The position numbers and the translations under genes were made by a program. Positions 39,184-47,909 of a stretch of 56,978 nt of DNA are shown here, piece by piece. The notes under the pieces are model-generated. The model saw only the letters and a list, made by a program, of their open reading frames with translations, did not search any database and was not told the origin of the DNA. How positions within the stretch are numbered: the first letter of the stretch is position 1; every line of letters begins with the position of its first letter. The DNA is from JAJPXC01 sp964517875 (GTDB lineage: Bacteria > Bacteroidota > Bacteroidia > Bacteroidales > Muribaculaceae), in contig CAZFEU010000005.1 in assembly GCA_964517875.1 (NCBI GenBank), forward strand, positions 1 through 56,978, written 5' to 3'.

Positions 39184-40158
39184 TTATAGTTTGTTCGTAC
39201 GAATTATCTTGCCTGAAGTAGTACGTGGTAGTGACGGTGCTGTAATTACTGATCGAGGAACATGGTATGGGTGAATGGAGCCATTGTGTTTTAGTGACCG
39301 GAGGAGCATTAGAGGGTTTAAATCGCCGTCGGAATCCTCTACGACGAGTTGGAGTGCGGTGCCCAATTGCTTATCATAAACACCTCTTACGTAGAACGGC
39401 TGAGGGATGAAGGGAGATAACTCGCGCTCAATAATTTCAGGGTGAAGCTTTATGCCTCCCGAGTTTATCACGTTGTCGGCTCGCCCGAGCCATACAAATT
39501 CCTTGGATGAAACGAGCTCTACTACATCGGTGGTTGTAAGCTGTCTCCAACTCATTTGTGATGAGTTGATAATTAGCCGGTTGTCAGCGGTGGCATCGAA
39601 TGTGATGTGAGGCAATGCATGGAATGTGTTGCTACCCATCGGGCGCAGGGCAACGTGACTGCATGTCTCGGTCATGCCGTATGTTGCCCATGCGTTGATA
39701 TTGAGTGACTTAAGTAGGTTCTCCGCTTCTGGTGACAATGGTGCCCCTCCGATTATAAGATTTTGAATATCAGGTAACGAGATGGCATTATCAATGATCC
39801 ATTGCGCTTGTGACGGTACGATGGGCAGCAGATCAATAATTTCAACCCCCTTTAAGGTGTGGAGCGGTCGATTGCTGGGGTGTTCTAAATACAGGGTACA
39901 GTCCGACTCCAAACACCTTACCATCATCATTTTACCTGCGATATAGTCAATTGACAGCGGGCATGCCATTATAGAGGTCTGATCGATGTGAAAAAATTCA
40001 CATGTGGCTTGTGCCGATATGCGCATGTCCGACTTTAAAAGTCTGATTTCTTTTGGCTTGCCGGTTGAGCCTGATGTGTGGGCTATGATATATCGCTCAC
40101 GGTTGTTCCACTCATCGACAAAAGGTTGCGATCTGTTTTCAGGGTCGATCAGTTGCAT
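39184..40158 (-). CDS. menE: o-succinylbenzoate-CoA ligase
   Basis: A 324-residue adenylate-forming enzyme that activates o-succinylbenzoate with CoA in menaquinone synthesis. AHTSGSTGKPKEIRL (about 28-42) is the P-loop, NAWATYGMTETCSHVALRP (about 173-192) the adenine/switch region, WLGRADNVINSGGIKLHPEIIERELS the hinge and LPRTTSGKIIRTNKL the C-terminal catalytic-Lys segment. It is shorter than the ~450-residue enterobacterial enzyme, the compact N-terminus being usual in Bacteroidetes as I recall. Eight bases separate it from menC. Confidence 0.9.
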   Translation of the reverse strand: MQLIDPENRSQPFVDEWNNRERYIIAHTSGSTGKPKEIRLLKSDMRISAQATCEFFHIDQTSIMACPLSIDYIAGKMMMVRCLESDCTLYLEHPSNRPLHTLKGVEIIDLLPIVPSQAQWIIDNAISLPDIQNLIIGGAPLSPEAENLLKSLNINAWATYGMTETCSHVALRPMGSNTFHALPHITFDATADNRLIINSSQMSWRQLTTTDVVELVSSKEFVWLGRADNVINSGGIKLHPEIIERELSPFIPQPFYVRGVYDKQLGTALQLVVEDSDGDLNPLMLLRSLKHNGSIHPYHVPRSVITAPSLPRTTSGKIIRTNKL

Positions 40159-40165
40159 GATGTTA

Positions 40166-41200
40166 TTATGACCGTGGTTGGCCTACGAAAATTAAGTCTC
40201 TATAATCCCAGTGAGCCTGAGGGTCATAGCCGAGTTTGTCACCATTAATTACCAATGGCGACGGGATGTTGTTGCGATACAGTTGCCCGGTGCCAAGTCC
40301 TTGAGGCATAGTGGTATGCCGTCGGCTTACCCACCGGGCGATAGCGTCGAGTCCTACATTTGATTCTAAAGCTGAGGTGGCCCACCATCCAATGCCAAGA
40401 TTCTCGGCAGTTTCAATCCACTCATTGGCTTCATTGAAGCCCCCGCATAAGCTTGGCTTTAATATTATATACTGGGGGTGAGCTGTTTGCAGAAGTTTTA
40501 GCTTCTGCGATTTGGAGGTTATGCCTATAAGTTCCTCATCAAGAGCGATGGGGATAGGAGTGTTTTTGCACAACTCGGTTAATTCATGAAGTTGTCCGCG
40601 CTTGATGGGTTGCTCGATTGAGTGGATTGAGTAGGGTGCAAGTGCTTCAAGGCGCTCGTATGCTAAAGCGGGTGTAAATGCCTCGTTGGCATCGAGTCTC
40701 AGCTCAAGCTGTTCGGGCGTAAAGTGCTTGCGGATAGACTTTATGATATCCAGCTCACGATCCCAGTCGATGCCGCCAATTTTGATTTTTATGCACCTGA
40801 AACCATCCTTGATCTTCTCTTTAACGCGGCTGGTCATTTCCTCGGCCGATCCCATCCATATCAGTCCATTTATGGTAATAGGTTCGGGATATTCGGTTGC
40901 GGTTGCATTAAGTTGATTTAAAGCACTTTCAATACCAAATCGCATTGATGGGTATGGTAAGTCATCCACATTGATAGCGTGGATATAGCGACACACCTGG
41001 GCAAGCTGCTGCTCATAGTCGGGGATGTCGTCGGCGCTCAGGCCGCGAAACAGGGCGCATTCCCCTATGCCGATACGTGAGGGATTGTTGGAGTCCCAAA
41101 TTTTCACAAAGTATGTTTCCTTGACCCTCATCGTTGTGCGAGATGTAGTGGCAGGCTTTTTGAAGGCAAGGAAATATCTGCAATAACAGGCCTGAAGCAT
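40166..41200 (-). CDS. menC: o-succinylbenzoate synthase
   Basis: A 344-residue enolase-superfamily enzyme that dehydrates SHCHC to o-succinylbenzoate. The N-terminal cap (FKKPATTSRTTMRVKETYFVKI) and barrel motifs GFRCIKIKIGG (KxK, general base), ELRLDANEAF, SIEQPI, IPIALDEELIG and IILKPSLCGG, with three acidic metal ligands, are present. menC lies between menB (8-bp gap) and menE. Confidence 0.92.
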   Translation of the reverse strand: MLQACYCRYFLAFKKPATTSRTTMRVKETYFVKIWDSNNPSRIGIGECALFRGLSADDIPDYEQQLAQVCRYIHAINVDDLPYPSMRFGIESALNQLNATATEYPEPITINGLIWMGSAEEMTSRVKEKIKDGFRCIKIKIGGIDWDRELDIIKSIRKHFTPEQLELRLDANEAFTPALAYERLEALAPYSIHSIEQPIKRGQLHELTELCKNTPIPIALDEELIGITSKSQKLKLLQTAHPQYIILKPSLCGGFNEANEWIETAENLGIGWWATSALESNVGLDAIARWVSRRHTTMPQGLGTGQLYRNNIPSPLVINGDKLGYDPQAHWDYRDLIFVGQPRS

Positions 41201-41207
41201 TTTATCG

Positions 41208-42026
41208 TCAGCCAGGAAATTTGGGGAACTGGTCGAAATCGGGGTCGCGCTTTTCGAGAAAAGCGTTTTTGCCCTCTTGAGCCTCGGCCATAAGATAGTA
41301 CATCAGGGTAGCATCGCCGGCAAATTCCATCATGCCACGCTGTCCATCGAGCTCTGCATTGAGGGCACGCTTTATCATGCGTATCGCCATAGGCGAACGG
41401 CTAAGTATCGTTTCACACCACTCAACTGTCACATCCTCAAGTTGCTCCAAGGGTACTACGCCGTTTATCATACCCATGTCGAGGGCTTCCTGAGCGCTGT
41501 ATTGACGGCAAAGAAACCATATCTCGCGGGCTTTTTTTTGGCCGACGCATCTTGCAAGGTAGCTTGATCCAAAACCGGCATCAAACGATCCAACCTTTGG
41601 CCCCGTCTGGCCGAAACGAGCATTTTCCGACGCAATGGTCAGGTCGCAAACAACTTGAAGCACGTTGCCTCCACCGATTGCGTAGCCGTTGACCATGGCT
41701 ATCACCGGTTTGGGTATTGACCGGATGGCCTTGTGAAGGTCAAGTACGTTAAGACGAGGCACCCCATTTTTGTCGATATAACCACCCACGCCTTTTACCT
41801 TTTGGTCGCCTCCTGAGCAGAAGGCTTTATCGCCTGTGCCGGTGAGAATTATTACGCCGATTTCGGGCGATTCGCGGCAATAGGCCATAGCGTCGAGCAT
41901 TTCAAAATTGGTTTGAGGTCTGAAGGCGTTGTACACCTGTGGGCGGTTTATGGTGATTTTAGCTATCTTGCCATATTTCTCAAAAAGTATGTCGTCATAC
42001 TCTTTTATTGTAGTCCATTGTCTCAT
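41208..42026 (-). CDS. menB: 1,4-dihydroxy-2-naphthoyl-CoA synthase
   Basis: A 272-residue crotonase-fold enzyme that cyclises o-succinylbenzoyl-CoA. The start MRQWTTIKEYDDILFEKYGKIAKITINRP fits the family better than longer possibilities, so 42026 is chosen. Oxyanion-hole and active-site segments are AFCSGGDQKVKG, MVNGYAIGGGNVLQVVCDLTIA, FGQTGPKVGSFDAGFGSSYLARCVGQKKAREIWFLCR. The last residues FPKFPG are typical. First gene of menB-menC-menE; the other men genes are not in the window. Confidence 0.95.
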   Translation of the reverse strand: MRQWTTIKEYDDILFEKYGKIAKITINRPQVYNAFRPQTNFEMLDAMAYCRESPEIGVIILTGTGDKAFCSGGDQKVKGVGGYIDKNGVPRLNVLDLHKAIRSIPKPVIAMVNGYAIGGGNVLQVVCDLTIASENARFGQTGPKVGSFDAGFGSSYLARCVGQKKAREIWFLCRQYSAQEALDMGMINGVVPLEQLEDVTVEWCETILSRSPMAIRMIKRALNAELDGQRGMMEFAGDATLMYYLMAEAQEGKNAFLEKRDPDFDQFPKFPG

Positions 42027-42122
42027 AATCATAATTTTTGTGAAATTTTGAGCGGCTAATTTACGAAAAATTTGCTTAACTTCGCACATTGAAAGTTTAA
42101 GCAAGGAAAAAAGTAGTTAATA

Positions 42123-42722
42123 ATGAAAAAATTGGCATATGCCGTAATGTCGCTCGTTGTAGCGCTTTCATTGACTTCGTGCAGCGACAATGATAATGAC
42201 AACGACAAGGAGATTGAAAATTTGCCGGTGATGATTCTGGGCCAGTGGCTCGGCAATGACAACGGCAAATGGGTGATGTATGATTTTCAGGCCAACAACA
42301 GCCTTGAGATAACCATTAAAGGTGAATCAGAAACCTACCGCGGGGTTTATGCCTGTGTGGGCAATCATGTAAGCTCAAGCTATCATGGCAGTAATGGATT
42401 TGAATGGAACGTAAGCTCGGTGACTGCTTATTTTCTCCGATACAAGACAGAGGGAAGCAATGAAGAGAAAATACTTAACCGCATAGTGGGAGAGCTCGTG
42501 ATGACTCCCGGGGAAACCATTACCCTCAACACACAAAACATTATGCCCGGAATTGCCGTGTCGCACATTAAGATAGATGATACAAACATAGCGAGATTCG
42601 ACCCTAAAACGCTGCAAATCACAGCCGTGTCTCCAGGTGAAACTTTTGTAAGCCTCGACACTGAATTTGGCACAACGAAAGTTCGCTTGATAGTGAGCAA
42701 CAGCATTACCGAACCTAACTAA
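42123..42722 (+). CDS. surface lipoprotein with Ig-like C-terminus
   Basis: A 199-residue lipoprotein, MKKLAYAVMSLVVALSLTSCSDNDNDNDKE, with lipobox LTSC followed at once by a run of Asp/Asn residues; acidic residues after the cysteine act as the surface-export signal in Bacteroides. The middle (LGQWLGNDNGKWVMYDFQANNSLEI) resembles lipocalin-like lipoproteins, and the end (PKTLQITAVSPGETFVSLDTEFGTTKVRLIV) a bacterial Ig-like (BIG2) strand pattern. First gene of a seven-gene operon divergent from menB. Confidence 0.8.
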   Translation: MKKLAYAVMSLVVALSLTSCSDNDNDNDKEIENLPVMILGQWLGNDNGKWVMYDFQANNSLEITIKGESETYRGVYACVGNHVSSSYHGSNGFEWNVSSVTAYFLRYKTEGSNEEKILNRIVGELVMTPGETITLNTQNIMPGIAVSHIKIDDTNIARFDPKTLQITAVSPGETFVSLDTEFGTTKVRLIVSNSITEPN

Positions 42723-42733
42723 ACACAATTACG

Positions 42734-43885
42734 ATGAAATTAACATGTTGCACTTGCGCCGCAGCGGCATTGGTGATACTTGCGGGTTGTAGTGCCCAAA
42801 GCGAGCCCATAGCGGGTGCGGGCGGTAAAATCAGTCCGTCAATAAGTGTCGATCTTGAGATTGTGGAGGCAGTCGACTCGCGGTCGTCGTCCGACATCAC
42901 TTTGACCCCCGCCGATTTCTCACTCACCATTTCCTCGGCATCAGGTGCAGTGAATCGCATGTGGGAAAAAGCTACAGACTTCCCCACCTCCGAGTTATGG
43001 CCTGTAGGTGAATACACACTCTCAGCCAGCTATGGCAGCACAAACGATGAGGGATTTGCGTCACCCTGCTTTACAGGAGAAGCGCAAGTGGCAGTTACTG
43101 AGGGGGGCGTGTCTACTGCGCCGATAACATGCACCCTCTCCAACTCAATGATCTCAATCAGTGCGACAGAGGCTTTCCGAGGTTTCTTTACATCGTGCTC
43201 AGTGCAATTGGTGACATCGCTGGGTAATACATTCGACTACCCCAATGATGAGACCGCACCGCTATATGTAAAGCCAGGGAATGTCAACCTGATTATCGAT
43301 GTCACTAAACCCAATGGGGTACACGCCACATTCACACCATCGGGGTCGATTGTGGCAGAGGCCCGTCACCATTACCGTGTGAAACTTGATGTTAATTCAG
43401 GCGAGATGGGGCAAGGTGCGATTGTGGTAAACTTCGATAATACGGTAACTACCGAAGATATTGTGATCGACTTAAGTGATGAGTTGATGAATAGTCCGGC
43501 CCCCGAGATATTTGCCATTGGGTTTGACCCGTTGAGCGCTTTGGAAATACCTTTGGCCGATGGTGCCGATAGGGTAGCTATGATGGTTCAGGCACGTGCG
43601 GGCATCAGCGGTCTACGTCTTACAGTAAACTCACCATCGCTTGAAGCAGAGGGATTTCCCACCGAATGCGACCTGATGCACCTTGCGCCCGAGCAGGCAA
43701 TCGCAATCGAGAAGCTGGGCCTTGACTGTCAAGGCGTTTGGAATAACCCCGACCGAACTGCCGTGATCAATTTCGCCCAATTACTAAGCAAAATAACTGA
43801 TGCACAATCCTCATTCACGCTCACTGCTATTGATAACTATTCGAAAGCATCCACACCAATGACGTTGAATGTGAAGTGTCGATAA
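42734..43885 (+). CDS. DUF4493 lipoprotein 1
   Basis: A 383-residue lipoprotein (lipobox LAGC at about 16-19). The DUF4493 pattern is visible: FSLTISSASGAVNRMWEKATDFPTSELWPVGEYTLSASYGS, then a segment ending ITCTLSNSMISI, a repeated block around 120-230, and a C-terminal Ig-like tail (PEIFAIGFDPLSALEIPLADGADRVAMMVQARAGISGLRLTV). Role unknown; family members are abundant surface lipoproteins in Bacteroidales. It is 11 bp after the first gene. Confidence 0.85.
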   Translation: MKLTCCTCAAAALVILAGCSAQSEPIAGAGGKISPSISVDLEIVEAVDSRSSSDITLTPADFSLTISSASGAVNRMWEKATDFPTSELWPVGEYTLSASYGSTNDEGFASPCFTGEAQVAVTEGGVSTAPITCTLSNSMISISATEAFRGFFTSCSVQLVTSLGNTFDYPNDETAPLYVKPGNVNLIIDVTKPNGVHATFTPSGSIVAEARHHYRVKLDVNSGEMGQGAIVVNFDNTVTTEDIVIDLSDELMNSPAPEIFAIGFDPLSALEIPLADGADRVAMMVQARAGISGLRLTVNSPSLEAEGFPTECDLMHLAPEQAIAIEKLGLDCQGVWNNPDRTAVINFAQLLSKITDAQSSFTLTAIDNYSKASTPMTLNVKCR

Positions 43886-43931
43886 GCGCTATTAATTAAG
43901 ATAATTACACAATAGAATAACTATACAACAG

Positions 43932-45125
43932 ATGAAAAATATCTCAAAAATGGCTGTGTTGGTAGCCCTATGCGCCACCCTTGCCGCATGTGAAGAGCAG
44001 TGGGATCCCAACTTGCTTTTACAGGAAAATGGCACTATTGACTTGTCGTCGCTAACTATCGATGTTGATGGCGAGGTTACTGAGTTATCACGCTCAACCG
44101 ATGCGATAGATGTAAAAACATTCACCGTCGCTATACTTGACGCTAATACAGGTGCCGCTACCAATCAGTGGACTGTAGCCGGGATGCCCGAGGTGGTTAC
44201 CCTACCGGTGGGCAACTATATAATTGATGTGGAGAATGCTCCACTACAAGCCGCAGCCTGGGATGCCCCCTGGTATCACGGTACTTCGAAAGTGGCTGTG
44301 GTGAAAGATGAGGTGGCTTATCCAGCAACATTGACGTGCAGATTGAGCAATGTACTGGTTTCGGTGAACTACTCTGATGCTTTGCGACAGGTGCTCGACC
44401 CTAATGCACAAGTTGTGGTTTCGGTTAACCCGACCGCACAGCTAACTTATACACTCGACGAGACACGCACCGGATATTTTGCACTACCAGAGGGAGCTTC
44501 AACGCTTGTGGCTGAGTTTTCCGGCAAAGTCAACGGCCGTGAGGTGACGCTGCGCAAATCGTTTGGTGATATCGCCGTAGCCCAGCATCACACAATTACA
44601 TTCTCGCTCAAGTCGGGTCAACTCGACCCATCTATCATTATCGATGCTGATATCACCTATGATGATGTCGACATTGATATCCCCGGCAATGAAGATCCAA
44701 TAACTCCTCCCACTCCTCCTGCCGAAGATCTCCCCACCATCAGTAGTGAGACTCTCGACCTGGAAGGTGTAAATCAGGTAACTGAGGATCTGCAAGCCAT
44801 TGTCAATATCAAGGCCCCCAATGGTCTGGCTCATCTATGGGTAACTATCATATCAGACGGGCTTACTCCCGAGGTGCTTCAGGAAGTAGGGCTGACCGAT
44901 AATTTTGACCTCGCATATCCCGGTGATTATGAGGAATCGCTCCAAGGACTTGGATTCCCCACAGGAGAGGAAGTAATCGGTAAGACCGACCTGATATTTG
45001 ATATCAGCGAGTTTGTGCCATTGTTGCCCCTCTTCCCCGGCAACCATCACTTCATGCTTGATGTGGAGGATACCAAGGGTAATAAAATCTCAGTAACACT
45101 CAAATTCTACGCCGACCCGTTATGA
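43932..45125 (+). CDS. DUF4493 lipoprotein 2
   Basis: A 397-residue lipoprotein; cysteine in AACEEQWDPN with acidic residues right after it. The DUF4493 block (KTFTVAILDANTGAATNQWTVAGMPEVVTLPVGNYIIDVENA, TLTCRLSNVLVSVNYS) is followed by a Pro-rich linker (ITPPTPPAEDLPTIS) and a C-terminal domain parallel to that of the other two family members (LDLEGVNQVTEDLQAIVNIKAPNGLAHLWVTI). Its stop overlaps the next start by 4 bp. Confidence 0.85.
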   Translation: MKNISKMAVLVALCATLAACEEQWDPNLLLQENGTIDLSSLTIDVDGEVTELSRSTDAIDVKTFTVAILDANTGAATNQWTVAGMPEVVTLPVGNYIIDVENAPLQAAAWDAPWYHGTSKVAVVKDEVAYPATLTCRLSNVLVSVNYSDALRQVLDPNAQVVVSVNPTAQLTYTLDETRTGYFALPEGASTLVAEFSGKVNGREVTLRKSFGDIAVAQHHTITFSLKSGQLDPSIIIDADITYDDVDIDIPGNEDPITPPTPPAEDLPTISSETLDLEGVNQVTEDLQAIVNIKAPNGLAHLWVTIISDGLTPEVLQEVGLTDNFDLAYPGDYEESLQGLGFPTGEEVIGKTDLIFDISEFVPLLPLFPGNHHFMLDVEDTKGNKISVTLKFYADPL

Positions 45126-46258
45126 AAAATAAACATCTGCTGATTACAGCGGTGGTAGCCTGGGGCATGTTGAGCTGCGACTCTGCTGAGCCGATGGTAG
45201 AGACACAGGAGCAGGGTGCTATTACGCTTGCGGCAACATTCGACAGCAGGTCGGATCTTGATATTGATCCTGATGAGCTCGCCACCACTTGCAATATATC
45301 GATTATCAGTTCGCGGGGTATCTTACGACAGTACCATGGAGTTGATCAAATCTCCGAGCCTTTATGGCTCGCAACTGGTGAATACCAGGCCGTGGCTACC
45401 GCTGGCGACAGCGTGTCGGCATCATGGGAGGCACGATACTATAAAGGAATCACTCCCTTCACAATCAATACCGGGGAGATGACCAACGTCGCCATCAACT
45501 GCTCACTTGCCAACGTTATAGCCTCGGTGGAATATGATGCTCAAGTGAAGGATGCCCTTAATGACTGCACCATACGAATAGGCCATCCCCGCGGCTGGCT
45601 CGAATATGTGGGCGATGAGCAGCGTCAGGGCTTCTTCATGATGCCTTCAGATGTAAAGGACCTCAAGTGGACATTGACCGCTACCACTTTCGATGGTAAG
45701 CCTTTCACTAAATCAGGAGTAATCTCAGATGTGAAGCCCGCCACCGAGTATCGTGTCAACATCAAGTACACAGGCACAGTATCGCCGATTGGGGGTGCGT
45801 GCCTCGACATCGATGTTGATGCGGATGTGGTGGTAATAGGACATGATGAAGGTATTGATGACATCCCTGTAGTGACTCTTGTCAATGCTGATATCAATGA
45901 GCCTGTTAATATCACGAAAGGGGAGGGGAAACGTTTGGTAATCACCGCCTTCGCGCCCGCAGGGCTTGCCGAAGCCAAGCTTACAGGCGATTTCGGACTT
46001 CTCGGGCTTGAAGAAAACACTCTGTTTAATCTGCTGGAGCCCGGCGAGAATGATGAAGCCGCACTCCACTCCAAGGGTATTAACGTGGCGCTGACAGTAG
46101 CAGACGATGGCGCTACTTCGCTAGCGGTCAATTTCAGCAGTAAGCTAATAGGACTTCTCCCAGCTAATACCTACCGGTTTACACTTGATGTTGTTGACCG
46201 CAATGGATATCCCGCTAAAGGAACACTTGTAATCACAGTAACCGACCCTAATCAATAA
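45122..46258 (+). CDS. DUF4493 lipoprotein 3
   Basis: A 378-residue lipoprotein (MLSCDSAEPM, acidic after Cys). Same architecture as its two upstream paralogues: TCNISIISSRGILRQYHGVDQISEPLWLATGEYQAVATAGD, VAINCSLANVIASVEY, then the C-terminal domain beginning VTLVNADINEPVNITKGEGKRLVITAFAPAGLAEAKL. The three proteins differ enough to be distinct subunits and not recent copies. The stop and the next start share bases (TAATG). Confidence 0.85.
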   Translation: MKNKHLLITAVVAWGMLSCDSAEPMVETQEQGAITLAATFDSRSDLDIDPDELATTCNISIISSRGILRQYHGVDQISEPLWLATGEYQAVATAGDSVSASWEARYYKGITPFTINTGEMTNVAINCSLANVIASVEYDAQVKDALNDCTIRIGHPRGWLEYVGDEQRQGFFMMPSDVKDLKWTLTATTFDGKPFTKSGVISDVKPATEYRVNIKYTGTVSPIGGACLDIDVDADVVVIGHDEGIDDIPVVTLVNADINEPVNITKGEGKRLVITAFAPAGLAEAKLTGDFGLLGLEENTLFNLLEPGENDEAALHSKGINVALTVADDGATSLAVNFSSKLIGLLPANTYRFTLDVVDRNGYPAKGTLVITVTDPNQ

Positions 46259-47028
46259 TGAAAAAGTTTCAGCTATTTATAATTTTGTCGATGTTGCTGT
46301 CAATAACCACAGCAAATGCCCAGGAAACGTTCACCGTGGACTCGGGGCACATCGAAATTAAGGAATTTAAGAGAAATCTTGAAACAATCCCATTCATTCC
46401 TAAAGGGCAATGGATCACGGGTATAAATGTGAACTATGCAGCCTCGACGCAGGATAACTACCAATTCTTGATAATTGAGAACCTCAACGGCGACAGCTAT
46501 TCATTCAAGATTTCACCACAACTGATGTTTGCCTTTGCCGACAATATGGCTGCTGGTGGCAGATTCAGCTTTGCCCGCACTAAGACTAAGCTCACCAGTG
46601 CCGATGTAGTAATAGATTCCGAGACAGAATATAATACCGATAACCTATACAGTGTATCCAATAATTACTATGCGGCAGCACTGTTTCGCTACTACTTGAG
46701 TATGGGTAGGTCAAAGCGATTCGGCTTCTTCATCGAAGGACAAATGCAGTTGGGAGGCGGACAATCGAAGATTTGCCGAGGCACAGGAGAGGATCTTACA
46801 GGTACATTTGAGCGCAATTTCAATCTCAATGTTGGTTTGGCTCCCGGCCTTATCATGTTTCTCAACAACTACTCGGCCATTGAGGTCAACGTGGGTTTAC
46901 TCGGCTTCAATTACAACCATACCAAGGCAACCACTGATCAGGTGTATATTGCCCACCACAATACCAAGAGTGCGTTGTTCAACATTAACTTATTCTCAAT
47001 TACCTTTGGCGTAGCCTTTTATCTGTGA
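46258..47028 (+). CDS. outer-membrane beta-barrel protein 1
   Basis: A 256-residue protein with signal peptide (MKKFQLFIILSMLLSITTANAQ). After about 35 residues comes FIPKGQWITGINVNYAAS and then regularly spaced amphipathic strands (YSFKISPQLMFAFADNMAAGGRFSFART, YYAAALFRYYLSMGRSKRFGFFIEGQMQLGGG), ending with aromatic Tyr-Leu (FSITFGVAFYL), as expected for a small eight- to ten-stranded outer-membrane barrel. Paralogous to the next protein. Confidence 0.82.
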   Translation: MKKFQLFIILSMLLSITTANAQETFTVDSGHIEIKEFKRNLETIPFIPKGQWITGINVNYAASTQDNYQFLIIENLNGDSYSFKISPQLMFAFADNMAAGGRFSFARTKTKLTSADVVIDSETEYNTDNLYSVSNNYYAAALFRYYLSMGRSKRFGFFIEGQMQLGGGQSKICRGTGEDLTGTFERNFNLNVGLAPGLIMFLNNYSAIEVNVGLLGFNYNHTKATTDQVYIAHHNTKSALFNINLFSITFGVAFYL

Positions 47029-47906
47029 TGAATATGAAGAAAATTGTATTTATATTATTAGCATCGATAATAGGCGCTTGCCAGCATACTATTGCTGCTA
47101 AATCTGACACAATTCAAGTGGTCAATCCCAATAAGCGCCAATTTTATGATGAGAATGAGGATCGAGCTTTCCTTAACGAAAAGGTGATTGTGAAAGGTGA
47201 CACCGTTTCGGTTGTACTCCCTGAGAAGAACTATGGACGCTATGACCGAGGTCTGTTCAACTTTCTATTCATACCTAAAGGACAGATAGCCTTGGGGTTG
47301 ACTGCCAATTATGGCTCGTTTGACAGCCAGGATATGCAGCTGCTTGGAGTGATTGAAGATTTTGATTTCAAGGGAACTATTTATTCTGTGAAACCCACCT
47401 TCTCCTACTTCTTCCGCAATAACGAGTCGCTTGGTTTGAAATTTACTTACACCAAGGGCGATGCGGATTTAGGACATTTGGCAGTTGACTTCGACGACGA
47501 CATAAACTTTGATATACATGATGTGCGCTACACGACTCGCACTGTGTCGGGTGCCATTTTTTACCGCAAATATGTTGGACTTAGCTCATCCAAGCGTTTT
47601 GCTGTGTTCAACGATGTTGACCTTTCGTTTGGCGGAGGCAAGACTCGTTTTGTGCGCTACTACAACGACGAAGCTCGCGACACACGTACGCGCATCTTTG
47701 AGACAGCGCTTAATTTTTCGCCCGGCGTGTGTGTTTTCATCCAGGACTACGTGTCGTTTAATGTGTCATTTGGAGTCTTTGGCGTATATTTCCGTGATGC
47801 CCGGCAGACAACTAACGGCGTGGAGGATGGCAAACGCTTCACCTCGGGAGCAAATTTCCGATTCAATATATTCAACATCAATTTTGGCTTAGGCATACAC
47901 ATATAA
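47028..47906 (+). CDS. outer-membrane beta-barrel protein 2
   Basis: A 292-residue barrel protein related to the previous one: FIPKGQIALGLTANYGSFDSQDMQLLG, TFSYFFRNNESLGLKFTYTKG, RKYVGLSSSKRFAVFNDVDLSFGGGKTRF, terminating FRFNIFNINFGLGIHI. ATG 47028 overlaps the previous stop (TGATG); an ATG two codons later is possible. Two paralogous barrels co-encoded with three paralogous lipoproteins suggests a hetero-oligomeric outer-membrane assembly. Confidence 0.82.
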   Translation: MNMKKIVFILLASIIGACQHTIAAKSDTIQVVNPNKRQFYDENEDRAFLNEKVIVKGDTVSVVLPEKNYGRYDRGLFNFLFIPKGQIALGLTANYGSFDSQDMQLLGVIEDFDFKGTIYSVKPTFSYFFRNNESLGLKFTYTKGDADLGHLAVDFDDDINFDIHDVRYTTRTVSGAIFYRKYVGLSSSKRFAVFNDVDLSFGGGKTRFVRYYNDEARDTRTRIFETALNFSPGVCVFIQDYVSFNVSFGVFGVYFRDARQTTNGVEDGKRFTSGANFRFNIFNINFGLGIHI

Positions 47907-47909
47907 TAT